Source of the DNA: Pseudacidovorax sp. NFM-22 | Lineage (GTDB): Bacteria; Pseudomonadota; Gammaproteobacteria; Burkholderiales; Burkholderiaceae_C | Direction of reading: 5' to 3' | Assembly (NCBI RefSeq): GCF_021401245.1 | Contig: NZ_JACBFY010000003.1 | Span: 620,001 to 684,000 of the forward strand | Length of the DNA: 64,000 bases | Part shown: positions 51,069 through 59,944 of the stretch, one piece after another | Layout of the letters: each line of letters starts with the position of its first letter | How positions within the stretch are numbered: the stretch's first letter is position 1 | Translations under genes and position numbers: made by a program | The notes under the pieces: generated by a model | What the model was told of the DNA's origin: nothing | The model's database searches: none | What the model saw: the letters and a program-made list of their open reading frames with translations, nothing else

Positions 51069-51230
51069 ATGGACTAACAGGGCCACCAGTATCTTAAGGT
51101 CGACATCGACGACGACGGCGTGTGCGTCGTCACGCTCAATCGGCCCGACACGCTCAATGCTGCAGGCGGCCCGATGCATCCGGAGCTCGAGCGCATCTGG
51201 GTTGACATCAACGACGACCCCCGAATCAGC
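51069..51230 (+). pseudogene. Enoyl-CoA hydratase N-terminal fragment
   Basis: From the ATG at 51069 the frame reads MD, a stop codon, then QGHQYLKVDIDDDGVCVVTL, then NRPDTLNAAGGPMHPELERI up to DDPRI. This is clearly the start of an enoyl-CoA hydratase/isomerase, but it has an early stop and no catalytic part. It is a relic of chromosomal catabolic sequence next to the island. Confidence 0.7.
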
Positions 51231-51445
51231 ACCACGTCGCCCATGAAGGGTGGGATGCCCAGCATGTGCTCCCCTCCTCGATCTCTTTGGGATACACAGT
51301 GCAATCTGTCCTCGCGCCGTCCATGATTGGGTCGCCAGTGCCGCCGCATGGGTAAGTGATCCCACGCCGTCGCCCTTGAGCCCGCCGCAGACTGCGAGGC
51401 GCGCGTACTAGGCGCTCGAGGATTCGCGACGCGGCCGATTCGCGG

Positions 51446-51973
51446 CTATTCGCGGGCGTCGTCCGAGTGGATCTGGAGCGCCTCCAGGAATCGAGACACC
51501 ATGTTGTAGGCGGCGATGGTCGCCGTCAGCTCGATGATCTGAGATGGCTCGAAGTGCGTGGCCATTTCGGCGAACACGGCGTCGGGCACATGCACATGGC
51601 GCGTCATCACTTCGGTGTAATCGAGCACCGCACGTTCTTTCGCACCGAAGAGTTGGCAGTCCTGCCAGTGGCCGAGTGCATCCAGCTTGGCCTGGCTCAC
51701 GCCCTCCTTGCGGGCGATGGGCGCGTGTTGCTCGGCTTCGTATGGAGCGCCGTTGATCAGCGCGACGCGCATGATCACCAGTTCGCGCAGCGCACCGTCC
51801 AGTGAGCACTGATGGCGGATTGCCGTGAGGTAGCCGAGCCAGCCCTGCGCCACCGGCGGGCTGTGCAGCAGCATCTGGTAGAGGTGCAGCACACTGCCGC
51901 GCTCGGCGGTGATGCGCTCAGCGAGCGGGCGGACGGCGTCGTCGTCGAGTCGGGCGTAGGGAATGCGGGCCAT
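51446..51973 (-). CDS. Carboxymuconolactone decarboxylase / AhpD-like protein
   Basis: A 175-residue helical protein of the CMD/AhpD superfamily. The core segment ALRELVIMRVALINGAPYEAEQHAPIARKEGVSQ is typical. It lacks the CxxC of peroxidase-type members (reads NGAPYEAEQH), so a decarboxylase or hydrolase-like role is more likely than a thiol peroxidase. It is the last gene of an operon with a Bug receptor and an SDR enzyme, under the divergent LysR. Confidence 0.82.
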   Translation of the reverse strand: MARIPYARLDDDAVRPLAERITAERGSVLHLYQMLLHSPPVAQGWLGYLTAIRHQCSLDGALRELVIMRVALINGAPYEAEQHAPIARKEGVSQAKLDALGHWQDCQLFGAKERAVLDYTEVMTRHVHVPDAVFAEMATHFEPSQIIELTATIAAYNMVSRFLEALQIHSDDARE

Positions 51974-52018
51974 GCTGGGGAGCCTTGTGGCGAGGGGACG
52001 GGATGGGGTCGTGAAGCG

Positions 52019-52984
52019 TCAATCAGTGCCGACGACACCGCGCTTGACGAGGTCGGCCATGAGCGCCGAGTCCTTGTGCACACGCGCGGTGAACGCTTCG
52101 GGCGTGCTGTTGACAATATCAAAGGCGTTCTCGGCGAAACGTGCGCTCACCTGAGGATCCCGCATCGTGTCCTGCAGCGCCTGAAGGATTTTGGCGCGCA
52201 CCGCCGGGGGCAGGCCGGCGGGCGCGACCAGCCCGATCCAGGTCGGGAATTCGAAGCCGGGGATCAGTTCGTTCATGGCGGGCACCGAGGGCAACTGGCG
52301 CGACCGCGCCGGGCTGCTGACGGCAAGGGCGCGCACTTTGCCCGCCTGAATCTGCGGCAGCATCACGGACAGGCCAGCGAAAGCAAAATCGATGTGGCCG
52401 CCCAGCAGATCGGCGAGCAGTGGGCCGGCCCCTTTGTAGGGCGCGTGGGTGGTCTGCAGGCCCTTGATGATCGACAGCTGAGCGCTGTTCACGTGCCCGG
52501 CCGATGCCGTGCCGGCCGAACCATAGGCTGTGCCCGGATGCGCCTTCAAGTAGGCCACCAACTGATCGAGGTCGCGCACCGGCAATTCGTTGCGCACCAC
52601 CAGCACCTGCGGCGTGGTGACCAGCAGGCTCAGGTAATCGAAGTCCTTGAATGTGTCGAAGGGCAGGTTCTTGACGATCAGGTGATTCACGGCCTGCGAG
52701 TCCAGCGCCAGCATCAGCGTATGTCCGTCGGGCTTGCTGCGCCGTAACTCCCCGGCGCCGATCGAGCCGCTGGCGCCGGGCTTGTTCTCGACCACGACCG
52801 CCTGGCCGAGCCGCTCGCCCAGCGTATTGCCCAGCGTGCGGGCCGTCTGGTCGACGGCACCGCCCGGCGCGAAGGGCACGATCAGCCGCAAGGGGGCGTT
52901 GGATGGAGCCTGGGCTCCGGCCAGTGGGGGAATCGCGCACGCCGCGCACGCGAGAAGGATGTTCGTGAAGGTTCTACGAAGCAT
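52019..52984 (-). CDS. Bug-family (TctC-like) periplasmic solute receptor
   Basis: A 321-residue secreted receptor from ATG 52984, signal peptide MLRRTFTNILLACAACAIPPLAGAQ. Family motifs: LRLIVPFAPGGAVDQTARTLG, VVENKPGASGSIGAGEL near 75, and GLVAPAGLPPAVRAKI. It probably binds a carboxylate. No TctA/TctB membrane genes are adjacent, as usual for Bug proteins, which may share permeases or serve in sensing. The frame is open to 53059 but that part lacks a signal. Confidence 0.88.
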   Translation of the reverse strand: MLRRTFTNILLACAACAIPPLAGAQAPSNAPLRLIVPFAPGGAVDQTARTLGNTLGERLGQAVVVENKPGASGSIGAGELRRSKPDGHTLMLALDSQAVNHLIVKNLPFDTFKDFDYLSLLVTTPQVLVVRNELPVRDLDQLVAYLKAHPGTAYGSAGTASAGHVNSAQLSIIKGLQTTHAPYKGAGPLLADLLGGHIDFAFAGLSVMLPQIQAGKVRALAVSSPARSRQLPSVPAMNELIPGFEFPTWIGLVAPAGLPPAVRAKILQALQDTMRDPQVSARFAENAFDIVNSTPEAFTARVHKDSALMADLVKRGVVGTD

Positions 52985-53055
52985 GGGTTTGTCTCCTGTC
53001 GATGAATGTCTTGCTCGCCGACGACGTCGGTGGGCCGCACTTGGCGGCCGTATGC

Positions 53056-53850
53056 TCATCGTGTTGCAGCGACCAGGCCACCGTCGACGATGATCTCGGT
53101 GCCGGTGACGTAGCGGCTCTCGTCGGCAGCCAGGAACAGCGCGGCATGGGCCGTGTCCCAGCCGTCGCCCATTCGCTGCATCGGCACCTGGCCGTTGCGG
53201 TGCTCGATGAAGGCCTGGGTGTTCCCGTTGGCGTACTTCGCGGCCAGGCCTTCGATCAGGGGCGTATGCATCAGGCCGGGTACCACGCAGTTCATGCGGA
53301 TGCCGTCAGCGGCGTGGATCACGGCGCTGGTGCGCGTGAAATGCAGAAGCCCGGCCTTGGCGGCGGCGTACGCCACCTGCGGCTTGCCCACGTAGCGCAG
53401 GCCTGCCACCGAGGCGATGTTGACGATGGCGCCCGAACGCCGCGCCCGCATCCCAGGGATGACGTGCTTGCAGGTGAGGAAGGCGCTTTTGAGGTTCACG
53501 TCCATCTGTGCGTCCCAGACCGCCTCGTCCATGTCAGCGGGGCCGCCCGGCTGCGACAGGCCGACGTTGTTGACCAGCACGTCGATGCGGCCAAAGCGCG
53601 CGATACATGCGGCCACCGCCTGCGCCACCTGCGCGGACTGCGTCACGTCGCAGGCAAGCACCTCGGCTTGCCCCCCCTCGGACGCAATCAGGTCCAAAGT
53701 GGCCTGTGCGGCAGACAGCTTCAGGTCGGTGCCGAACACCTGCGCTCCTTGCCGTGCAAAGAGAACGGCGATGGTGCGGCCGTTGCCCCAACCGTCGGCC
53801 ACTGCCCCGCATCCCATCACCAGCGCCACCTTGTTCGTCATGTCCAGCAC
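53056..53850 (-). CDS. Short-chain dehydrogenase/reductase
   Basis: A 264-residue NAD(P)-dependent oxidoreductase of the classical SDR family. The cofactor Gly-rich motif (VMGCGAVADGWGNGRTIAV) has an insert after the first Gly residues. NNVG near 93, catalytic Ser in NIASVAGL, and YAAAK with Tyr and Lys follow. The GTG at 53850 is 5 bases behind GAGGAG. First gene of the operon; divergent from lysR, whose operator lies between. Substrate unknown. Confidence 0.88.
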   Translation of the reverse strand: MLDMTNKVALVMGCGAVADGWGNGRTIAVLFARQGAQVFGTDLKLSAAQATLDLIASEGGQAEVLACDVTQSAQVAQAVAACIARFGRIDVLVNNVGLSQPGGPADMDEAVWDAQMDVNLKSAFLTCKHVIPGMRARRSGAIVNIASVAGLRYVGKPQVAYAAAKAGLLHFTRTSAVIHAADGIRMNCVVPGLMHTPLIEGLAAKYANGNTQAFIEHRNGQVPMQRMGDGWDTAHAALFLAADESRYVTGTEIIVDGGLVAATR

Positions 53851-53893
53851 ATCGTCTCCTCAAAGATTCGAGAGCCGCGATGCTAGGGATCGC

Positions 53894-53949
53894 CCATTCA
53901 TGGGTGAAGTTCTTTCTTTCTATCCATTCATAGAATCAGTGCATGAATG
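53894..53949. promoter_or_regulatory. LysR-type operator and leaderless promoter
   Basis: CATTCAT (53925-53931), 11 bases, then ATGAATG (53943-53949): a T-N11-A type box whose right arm includes the lysR start codon. CCATTCAT occurs at 53894 and 53924, 30 bp apart. TAGAAT at 53931-53936 is a -10 box only 6 bases before the ATG. Confidence 0.6.
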
Positions 53950-54887
53950 CGTCTCCCCGCCAACTTCGGATGTTCCTTGCACTGTCCGTCTCGCTGAACT
54001 TCAGCCGGACGGCCGAGAAGTTCTTCGTAACCCAGCCCTCGCTGAGCAAGGCGATCCGCGACTTGGAGGAGGAGCTCGGACTCAAGCTGTTCGAGCGCAG
54101 CACGCGCAACGTACGGCTGACAGCGGCCGGAGAGCGCCTGGCCGTGGTTGCGCGGGACGTGGTGGGGGAATTCGACGCCGGCTTGCAGCGACTGCAGTCG
54201 CACGCGCAGCGGGAGATCAGGCAACTGAGCGTTGCAGCACTGCCATCGCTGGCGAGCGTGTTGTTGCCGGCAGTCTGCGCATCGCTGGAGGAACGATTCG
54301 GCGCGCCGCACATCACGATCCGCGACTGCAGCAATGCGGCGTCCATCGATCACCTTGCCAACCACCGGGTCGACTTCTCGCTCGGCTCGGTCGCGCCCTC
54401 GCATCCGGAACTCCACTATGAGGAGGTGTTGCGTGATCGCTTCGTGCTGCTATCTGCCGGCGCGCTGCGTCGGCGCGTCGGTGCATCCAGGACCTTGGAT
54501 GAACTCACGGCGCTGCCGCTGATCAGCATGACCGATGCCAGTACTGCGATGCGCTACATGTCCGCAGCCTATCTGCAGCGGGGAATGGAGTTCCGTCCCT
54601 GCATGCAATTCGATCAGGTCGGCACGATCGCCGGATTCGTGCGCCAGGGCCTGGGCGTCGCGGTGCTGCCTTACCTGGGCATGATGCCGCTGCTGGACCA
54701 GCGCGGCATGCGCGTTTCGGAGATCAGCGATGGACCCATTCGTTCGGTCGGCATCGTGACTCGCCGCCGCGGGCCGCTGAGCGAGATCGCCGAGCACGCA
54801 ACGCGGGCGGTGCGGACGGTCGCCGGGCAACTGATCGAGCGGCACGCTGGACTCGTGCTCGCGCCGAGCCGAAGCCTGCCGCATTGA
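53943..54887 (+). CDS. LysR-family regulator
   Basis: A 314-residue transcription factor. The N-terminal winged helix is LRMFLALSVSLNFSRTAEKFFVTQPSLSKAIRDLEEELGLKLFERSTR, and the effector domain follows from about residue 90. Divergently placed, it probably controls the SDR-Bug-CMD operon on its left. Its message may start at the ATG itself. It shares operator layout and strong sequence similarity with the second LysR at 58131. Confidence 0.9.
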   Translation: MNASPRQLRMFLALSVSLNFSRTAEKFFVTQPSLSKAIRDLEEELGLKLFERSTRNVRLTAAGERLAVVARDVVGEFDAGLQRLQSHAQREIRQLSVAALPSLASVLLPAVCASLEERFGAPHITIRDCSNAASIDHLANHRVDFSLGSVAPSHPELHYEEVLRDRFVLLSAGALRRRVGASRTLDELTALPLISMTDASTAMRYMSAAYLQRGMEFRPCMQFDQVGTIAGFVRQGLGVAVLPYLGMMPLLDQRGMRVSEISDGPIRSVGIVTRRRGPLSEIAEHATRAVRTVAGQLIERHAGLVLAPSRSLPH

Positions 54888-54926
54888 AGGACAGTGCCCG
54901 CTCGTTTCCCTAAAAGCATTGCCAGC

Positions 54927-56123
54927 CTAGGGCCGGTGCGCGGTCGCGGACAGGCCTGGGCGCAGAGGAACGAGGCAGGAGGAGTCCAACTGCGCGAGAG
55001 TGGTCATGCCCATCATGGCCATGTTCTTCGAGATCTCCTCGCGCAGCAGTGCGATTCCGTGCGCAACGCCAGCGGCGCCCGCCACCGAGGCTGCGTAGTT
55101 GAAGGGACGACCGATGAACACTGCCGCGGCGCCCAGGGCGATGGCCTTGACGACATCGGTTCCGCGCCGCGCGCCGCTGTCGAGCATGACTGGACCGCCG
55201 CGGAACTGTTCGAGCACAGCCGGCAATGCGCGCATCGGCGGGACGGCGCCATCGAGTTGCCGGCCGCCATGGTTCGACACGATGATGCCGTCGACGCCAT
55301 GATCGGCCGCCTTGCGGGCATCCAGAGGATTCAGGATGCCCTTGAGCACGAGCCTGCCCTTCCACCTGTCGCGGATCTGGGCGATATGGCCCCAGGTGAG
55401 ATGTCCGCGCTGTGCGATGTCCACATCGAGTGTCTTGGAGAAGATGGGCGCACCGCGCTCGCCATGCCAGTTCTCGAAGTGAGGCATCCCGTGATGGACG
55501 AAAGTGCGGGCGAGCACACCCAGCAGCCAGCGGGGATGGGTGAGGCCTTGCCACGCCAGACGCGCCGTAGGACGCAGCGGGGACGAAAAACCGACGCGTA
55601 CGTTGTTCTCCCGATTGGCCGGGGAGGGCGTGTCGACGGTGATGACCAGGGTGCCAAAGCCGGCGCGCGCCACGCGGTCGATCAGCGCATCCATCTGGTC
55701 CTGCCGGCGCGAAAGATAGGCCTGGAACCATGTTCCCGGTGCTGCGCGTGCGACCTCTTCCATGGGAATGAGTGACCAGCCGCTCATGATGGCGGGCACG
55801 TTGGCCCGTGCGGCGGACTCCGCCAGGACGATGTCGCCGCGATAAGCCGTCATGGATGCGACGCCCATCGGTGCGATGCCGAACGGCGCGCTGTAGCGGT
55901 GGCCGAAGATCTCGACCGACTGCTCTCGCGCCGAGATGTCGACCAGCACGCGGGTGGTCAACGCATAGTCCGCGAACGACTGCTCGTTCTCCCGCAGCGA
56001 GTGGCCATCCTCGCAAGCGCCAGAGACGTAACCGTAGAGCGCCGCAGGCAGGCGCTTGCGCGCGAGGGCCTCGAAATCCTTCAGTGCCAGAACCTTGGCA
56101 AGTGCGCGATGGGCGTGGGGCAT
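54927..56123 (-). CDS. FMN-dependent alpha-hydroxyacid oxidase/dehydrogenase
   Basis: A 398-residue flavoenzyme of the lactate dehydrogenase (LldD) / glycolate oxidase family that oxidises 2-hydroxyacids to 2-oxoacids. Motifs: DFEALARKRLPAALYGYVSGACEDG at the start, the catalytic His in VDGIIVSNHGGRQLDGA near 285, and FMN phosphate binding in DSGARRGTDVVKAIALGAAAVFIGRPF. It is 7 bases after the FAH-family gene in the same operon. Whether it uses lactate or another acid is not clear; neighbours suggest a specific catabolic substrate. Confidence 0.88.
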   Translation of the reverse strand: MPHAHRALAKVLALKDFEALARKRLPAALYGYVSGACEDGHSLRENEQSFADYALTTRVLVDISAREQSVEIFGHRYSAPFGIAPMGVASMTAYRGDIVLAESAARANVPAIMSGWSLIPMEEVARAAPGTWFQAYLSRRQDQMDALIDRVARAGFGTLVITVDTPSPANRENNVRVGFSSPLRPTARLAWQGLTHPRWLLGVLARTFVHHGMPHFENWHGERGAPIFSKTLDVDIAQRGHLTWGHIAQIRDRWKGRLVLKGILNPLDARKAADHGVDGIIVSNHGGRQLDGAVPPMRALPAVLEQFRGGPVMLDSGARRGTDVVKAIALGAAAVFIGRPFNYAASVAGAAGVAHGIALLREEISKNMAMMGMTTLAQLDSSCLVPLRPGLSATAHRP

Positions 56124-56130
56124 GTTCTCG

Positions 56131-56994
56131 TCAGGCTTGCGCGACGATGGGGTTACGCAGCGTTCCTATCGCCTCGATCTCGACCTCGCACAGGTCGCCC
56201 GGCTTCATGTAGACCGGCGGCGTGTGGCTCAGGCCCACGCCCGCCGGCGTGCCGGTGGCGATCACGTCACCGGGCGAGAGCGTGAAGATGGTCGACGCGT
56301 AGGCAATCAGCTTGGGGATTCCGAAGATCAGCAACTCCGTCGTGGCGTTCTGGACCTCCCTGCCGTTCAGGCGGGTGATCAGCCGCAGGTGGCGGCCGGG
56401 CGCGATCTCGTCGGCAGTGACCATCCACGGGCCGAAGGCGCCCGTCGATTCGAAGTTCTTCCCGGCGCAGATGGCCTTGGCATGGAACTGCCATTCCCGC
56501 ACGCTGCCGTCGTTGTAGCAGGCGTAGCCTGCAATGTGCTCATAGGCATCCGCCTCCGGAATATCTCGTCCGCCGCGTCCGATGATCACCGCGAGCTCGC
56601 CCTCCCAGTCGAGCGTCTGCGACACCCGGGGCGTGACCATGGGCGCGCCATGCGCGCACTGCGACCGCCACACGCGAAGAAAGATCGGCGGCTGCTCGTG
56701 GAGGTCGCCCTGGATGCCGATTGCCTGCACCTCCTTGTGGTGATCCAGGTAGTTGCGGGCGACGCACACGATCTTCTCGGGGCGCGGAATGACCGGCAGG
56801 AGCGTCAGGCCATCCACGAGCCCTACAGGAAGGCCCTGCGCGACAAGGTTTTCGCGCTGCGAATAGCGCTCGCTGGCCAGGAAGTCTGCGAGCGTGTCGC
56901 AGCCCGCGGCATCGCGCAGGTCGACGACCTGGCCGTCGCCGAGAACGGCACCCCACGATTCACGCCCGGCGTTCAGAAAAGACAGCAGTCGCAC
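56131..56994 (-). CDS. Fumarylacetoacetate hydrolase-family protein
   Basis: A 287-residue FAH-family enzyme, a metal-dependent C-C hydrolase or hydratase/decarboxylase. Motifs: IVCVARNYLDHHKEVQA, metal ligands in LDWEGELAVIIGRGGRDI, and GDVIATGTPAGVGLSHTPP. It is likely to cleave or hydrate a 2-oxoacid made by the neighbouring oxidase. Gaps of 9 and 7 bases to its neighbours show one operon with the Bug receptor and the oxidase. Confidence 0.88.
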   Translation of the reverse strand: MRLLSFLNAGRESWGAVLGDGQVVDLRDAAGCDTLADFLASERYSQRENLVAQGLPVGLVDGLTLLPVIPRPEKIVCVARNYLDHHKEVQAIGIQGDLHEQPPIFLRVWRSQCAHGAPMVTPRVSQTLDWEGELAVIIGRGGRDIPEADAYEHIAGYACYNDGSVREWQFHAKAICAGKNFESTGAFGPWMVTADEIAPGRHLRLITRLNGREVQNATTELLIFGIPKLIAYASTIFTLSPGDVIATGTPAGVGLSHTPPVYMKPGDLCEVEIEAIGTLRNPIVAQA

Positions 56995-57003
56995 GTCAGT
57001 ACC

Positions 57004-57978
57004 TCAATCCAGGGTGATGTTCTTGGACTTGATGAACGCTTGCCAGGTCTCGACATCCTTCTTCAGGTAGGCCGCGAACTCGTTCGGATTCATGTTGATC
57101 GTCTCGAAGCCCAGGGTCTTGAGCTTGGCCTGGGTCGCTGGATCCTGCAGCGAGTCGGAAACGGCCTTGTGCAAGGTCTCGACCACCGGCTTGGGCGTGC
57201 CCGCAGGCACCAGCAGGCCCATCCACGTCATGACGTCGAAGCCCTTGACGCCCTGCTCGGCGATCGTGGGCAGCTCTGGCGCCGCCTTCGAGCGTTTCTC
57301 CGTCGTCACGCCCAGGATGCGGATGCGACCGTCGGCGGCCATGGGCGCCGAGGAAGAGTAGCCGTCGAACATGGCGTGCACATTGCCCGCGACGAGGTCC
57401 ACCAGTGCAGGCGAGCTGCCCTTGTACGGCACGTGGGTCATCTCGATGCCAGCCATGCTCTTGAAGAGTTCAGCCTCCAGATGGGTCGTCGTGCCAGCCC
57501 CTACGGAAGCGTAGTTGACCTTGCCCGGGTTGGCCTTGGCCCAGGCGATGAACTCGCCCACGTTCCTGGCTGGGACCTGCGGATTCACCGACAGCACGTG
57601 CGTGATCGATGCCATCAGCGATACCGGTGAAAAGCTCTTGAGCGGGTCGTAGCCGACGTTGTTCTTGTAGAGCGACGGTGCGACACCGAGCGACGATGCG
57701 GCGAACAGCACGGTGTAGCCATCGGGCTGCGCGCGCGCCACGGTTGCCGAAGCGATCGTGGTGCCGGCGCCGGGCTTGTTGTCGACGATCACCGATTGCT
57801 TCAACTGCGTGGCCATGCGGACGGCAACCTCCCGTGCGAGCGCGTCGGCTGCGCCCCCGGCCGTGAATGGCACGACGATGGTGACGGGCTTGGCCGTGGG
57901 GAAGGCCTGTGCGAAGCTGCCGGAACTGCAGGCCAGCAGGCTCGCGCAAAGCAGCGTGTGAGCAAATCGTTTGTTCAT
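57004..57978 (-). CDS. Bug-family (TctC-like) periplasmic solute receptor
   Basis: A 324-residue secreted receptor, signal peptide MNKRFAHTLLCASLLACSSGSFAQ. Motifs: VTIVVPFTAGGAADALAREVA, IVDNKPGAGTTIASATVARA, and GLLVPAGTPKPVVETLHKAV. First gene of the operon with FAH and hydroxyacid oxidase, so it probably captures the substrate of that pathway. The divergent LysR at 58131 is the likely regulator. No dedicated permease genes nearby. Confidence 0.9.
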   Translation of the reverse strand: MNKRFAHTLLCASLLACSSGSFAQAFPTAKPVTIVVPFTAGGAADALAREVAVRMATQLKQSVIVDNKPGAGTTIASATVARAQPDGYTVLFAASSLGVAPSLYKNNVGYDPLKSFSPVSLMASITHVLSVNPQVPARNVGEFIAWAKANPGKVNYASVGAGTTTHLEAELFKSMAGIEMTHVPYKGSSPALVDLVAGNVHAMFDGYSSSAPMAADGRIRILGVTTEKRSKAAPELPTIAEQGVKGFDVMTWMGLLVPAGTPKPVVETLHKAVSDSLQDPATQAKLKTLGFETINMNPNEFAAYLKKDVETWQAFIKSKNITLD

Positions 57979-58091
57979 GGTGTCTCCTTTTCGTTGCGCG
58001 TGTGGGGGTACGGACTGCCGTGCACGTCAGCTCGCCCGTCAGTCTCCGATTCATAGCTGCGATACGAGCTTAGTTGCCAATGGGCACTGAG

Positions 58092-58131
58092 ATGAAGTTC
58101 CTTTTTCGACTTCATTGATAGACTGGAAGAA
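58092..58131. promoter_or_regulatory. LysR-type operator and leaderless promoter
   Basis: ATGAAG (58092-58097), 12 bases, then CTTCAT (58110-58115). TAGACT at 58119-58124 is a likely -10 box 6 bases before the lysR ATG at 58131. TGAAGTTC lies 38 bases before the start codon here and 39 bases before it in the other lysR. Confidence 0.6.
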
Positions 58132-59042
58132 TGAATCTGACGCCCCGCCAGTTGCAGGTGTTCGTGTTCCTGGCCCAGACACTGAGCTTCAGCCGCACCG
58201 CCGACGCATTCCATGTGGCGCAGCCGACGCTGAGCAAGACCGTCAGAGAAATCGAGGAGGCGATGGGCGTGCGCCTGTTCGAGCGAACGACCCGGACCGT
58301 GCGCCTGACGGTCGATGGCGAAGCCCTGCTGCCCTTGGCGCGGCGCCTGGTGGCGGACCTCGACGCTGGCATGACGGAACTGGAGGAGGTGTTGCGAGCA
58401 CGGTCTCACGGCCTGGCCATTGCGGCATTGCCCACGCTCGCCGCAACGCTGCTTCCGCCCATCGTGGCGCGCATCCGGCAGGAGGAGCCCCGGTCGGTGA
58501 TCCGCATCCATGACGTCGTCACCGACGAGGCGATCGACATGCTGCGTTCACGGCGGGTCGATCTCGCCCTCACGAGCATTGACATCGTCCATAACGACCT
58601 TGCCCACTCCGAGATTTTTCGTGAGCCCTTCGTGCTCTTGACGAAGGTCGAGCATGTGCCGCCCTTCTCGTCGTGGCTTCATGGCGAACTTGCAGCGCTC
58701 CCGATGATTTCCATGCCCAGGGGCACCGGCACGCGGCAGACGCTGGATGCCGCCTTCATGGATGCAGGCGTGCGTTTCCGCCCAGAGCTGGAGCTGCGCG
58801 AGCTCAACTCGATCGCGCGCTTCGTCCTGGCGGGGTGCGGTACCGCGCTGCTGCCGCTGACCGCTGCAGAGCTTGTTCGAATGCCGGGGCTGGCATGGCA
58901 TCGGCTCTCGGGTGCGCCGGAGCGGGTCGTGGGCATCGTGTCGCGCAAGGAGGTGGGCCTCACCGCCTTGGCTGCGCGAGCCATGGAGCTCATTCGCACC
59001 AGCGCTGCGCGATCACGCACCGGGCCGCCGCCCGATGCTTGA
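58131..59042 (+). CDS. LysR-family regulator
   Basis: A 303-residue transcription factor, winged helix LTPRQLQVFVFLAQTLSFSRTADAFHVAQPTLSKTVREIEEAMGVRLFER. The effector-binding domain runs to the end, with AALPTLAATLLPPIV matching the other LysR (AALPSLASVLLPAV), so the two are close paralogues. It probably controls the Bug-FAH-oxidase operon. The start codon is almost at the promoter, which suggests a leaderless message. Confidence 0.9.
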   Translation: MNLTPRQLQVFVFLAQTLSFSRTADAFHVAQPTLSKTVREIEEAMGVRLFERTTRTVRLTVDGEALLPLARRLVADLDAGMTELEEVLRARSHGLAIAALPTLAATLLPPIVARIRQEEPRSVIRIHDVVTDEAIDMLRSRRVDLALTSIDIVHNDLAHSEIFREPFVLLTKVEHVPPFSSWLHGELAALPMISMPRGTGTRQTLDAAFMDAGVRFRPELELRELNSIARFVLAGCGTALLPLTAAELVRMPGLAWHRLSGAPERVVGIVSRKEVGLTALAARAMELIRTSAARSRTGPPPDA

Positions 59043-59119
59043 GCCGTCCATGGGCTGACCGCAACGCCACCCATCGCACCCGCGGGCGCTCCTCTGCCAG
59101 TGGGGCCTTCCGGCGGCAA

Positions 59120-59135
59120 GCCGCTCTCGAGCGGC
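59120..59135. terminator. Hairpin between convergent genes
   Basis: GCCGCTC (59120-59126) pairs with GAGCGGC (59129-59135) over a 2-base loop between lysR and the acyl-CoA operon end. No T run; a weak terminator at most. Confidence 0.4.
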
Positions 59136-59140
59136 CCCTC

Positions 59141-59929
59141 TCAGGCGAACCGTGCCGCCCGTTTCTCCACGAACGCCATCACCGCCTCCCGGTGGTCCGC
59201 CGTCTTGTGCGCGATGGCCTGGTAGCCGGCCGACATTTCCAGCAAGGATTCCAGCGAGGCCTGCTGTCCTTCGCGCAGCAGCCGCTTGGTCATGCGCATC
59301 ACGGCACCGGGGTTGGCCGCAATGCGCTGGGCCAGTGCGCGGGCGGTGTCCAGCAAGGCCTCGGGCGCAACCACGCGGCTGACCAGGCCGCAGGCCAGCG
59401 CTTCGCGCGCGTCGATGGCGTCGCCCGTGAAGGCCATCTCCGATGCCTTGGCCATGCCCACGGCGCGGGGCAGCAGCCAGGCGCCGCCGTCGCCGGGCAC
59501 GATGCCCACGCGCACGAAGCTCTCTGCGAACGTCGCGGTCTCGCTGGCGATGCGGATGTCGCACATGCAGGCCAGGTCCAGCCCGGCGCCGATGGCGGGG
59601 CCGTTGATGGCGCAGATGACCGGCACGTCCAGGTGGTAGAGCGCGCGCGGAATGCGCTGGATGCCCTGGCGGTATTCCTCGCGGATGCGGTCGGGCGTGA
59701 GCGCGTCGTCGAAGAAGCGCTGCATGTCCTTGACGTTGCCGCCCGAGCTGAACACGGGGCCGGCGCCGGTCAGGATGACGGCCTTGACGCTGGCGTCGGC
59801 GCGAATGGCGTCGCACGCCTGGACGAACTCTTCCACCGCGGTGTTGCCGGTCAGGGCGTTGCGGGTCTGGGGCTGGTCCATGGTCAGGATGACGATGGTG
59901 CCTTCGCGGGTGTGGGTGAGGAAGGACAT
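59141..59929 (-). CDS. Enoyl-CoA hydratase/isomerase
   Basis: A 262-residue crotonase-fold enzyme, last gene of the acyl-CoA operon. Motifs: GTIVILTMDQPQTRNALTG, oxyanion-hole segment SSGGNVKDM near 66, and VICAINGPAIGAGLDLACMCDIRIA. GIVPGDGGAWLLPRAVG carries one of the usual acidic positions as Asp/Gly instead of the two classic Glu residues, so a variant activity is possible. The N-terminus is similar in style to the fragment at 51069. Confidence 0.88.
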   Translation of the reverse strand: MSFLTHTREGTIVILTMDQPQTRNALTGNTAVEEFVQACDAIRADASVKAVILTGAGPVFSSGGNVKDMQRFFDDALTPDRIREEYRQGIQRIPRALYHLDVPVICAINGPAIGAGLDLACMCDIRIASETATFAESFVRVGIVPGDGGAWLLPRAVGMAKASEMAFTGDAIDAREALACGLVSRVVAPEALLDTARALAQRIAANPGAVMRMTKRLLREGQQASLESLLEMSAGYQAIAHKTADHREAVMAFVEKRAARFA

Positions 59930-59944
59930 TGGGACAGCGGGCCT

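Noticed and set aside
50656-51246. 196-codon + strand frame
   Set aside because: Ser/Thr/Arg-rich frame with no motif; it overlaps the enoyl-CoA hydratase fragment in another frame.
55745-55757. TGGGAATGA similar to the guaA end of other species
   Set aside because: Inside the hydroxyacid oxidase coding sequence and not identical to the local guaA end; chance match.
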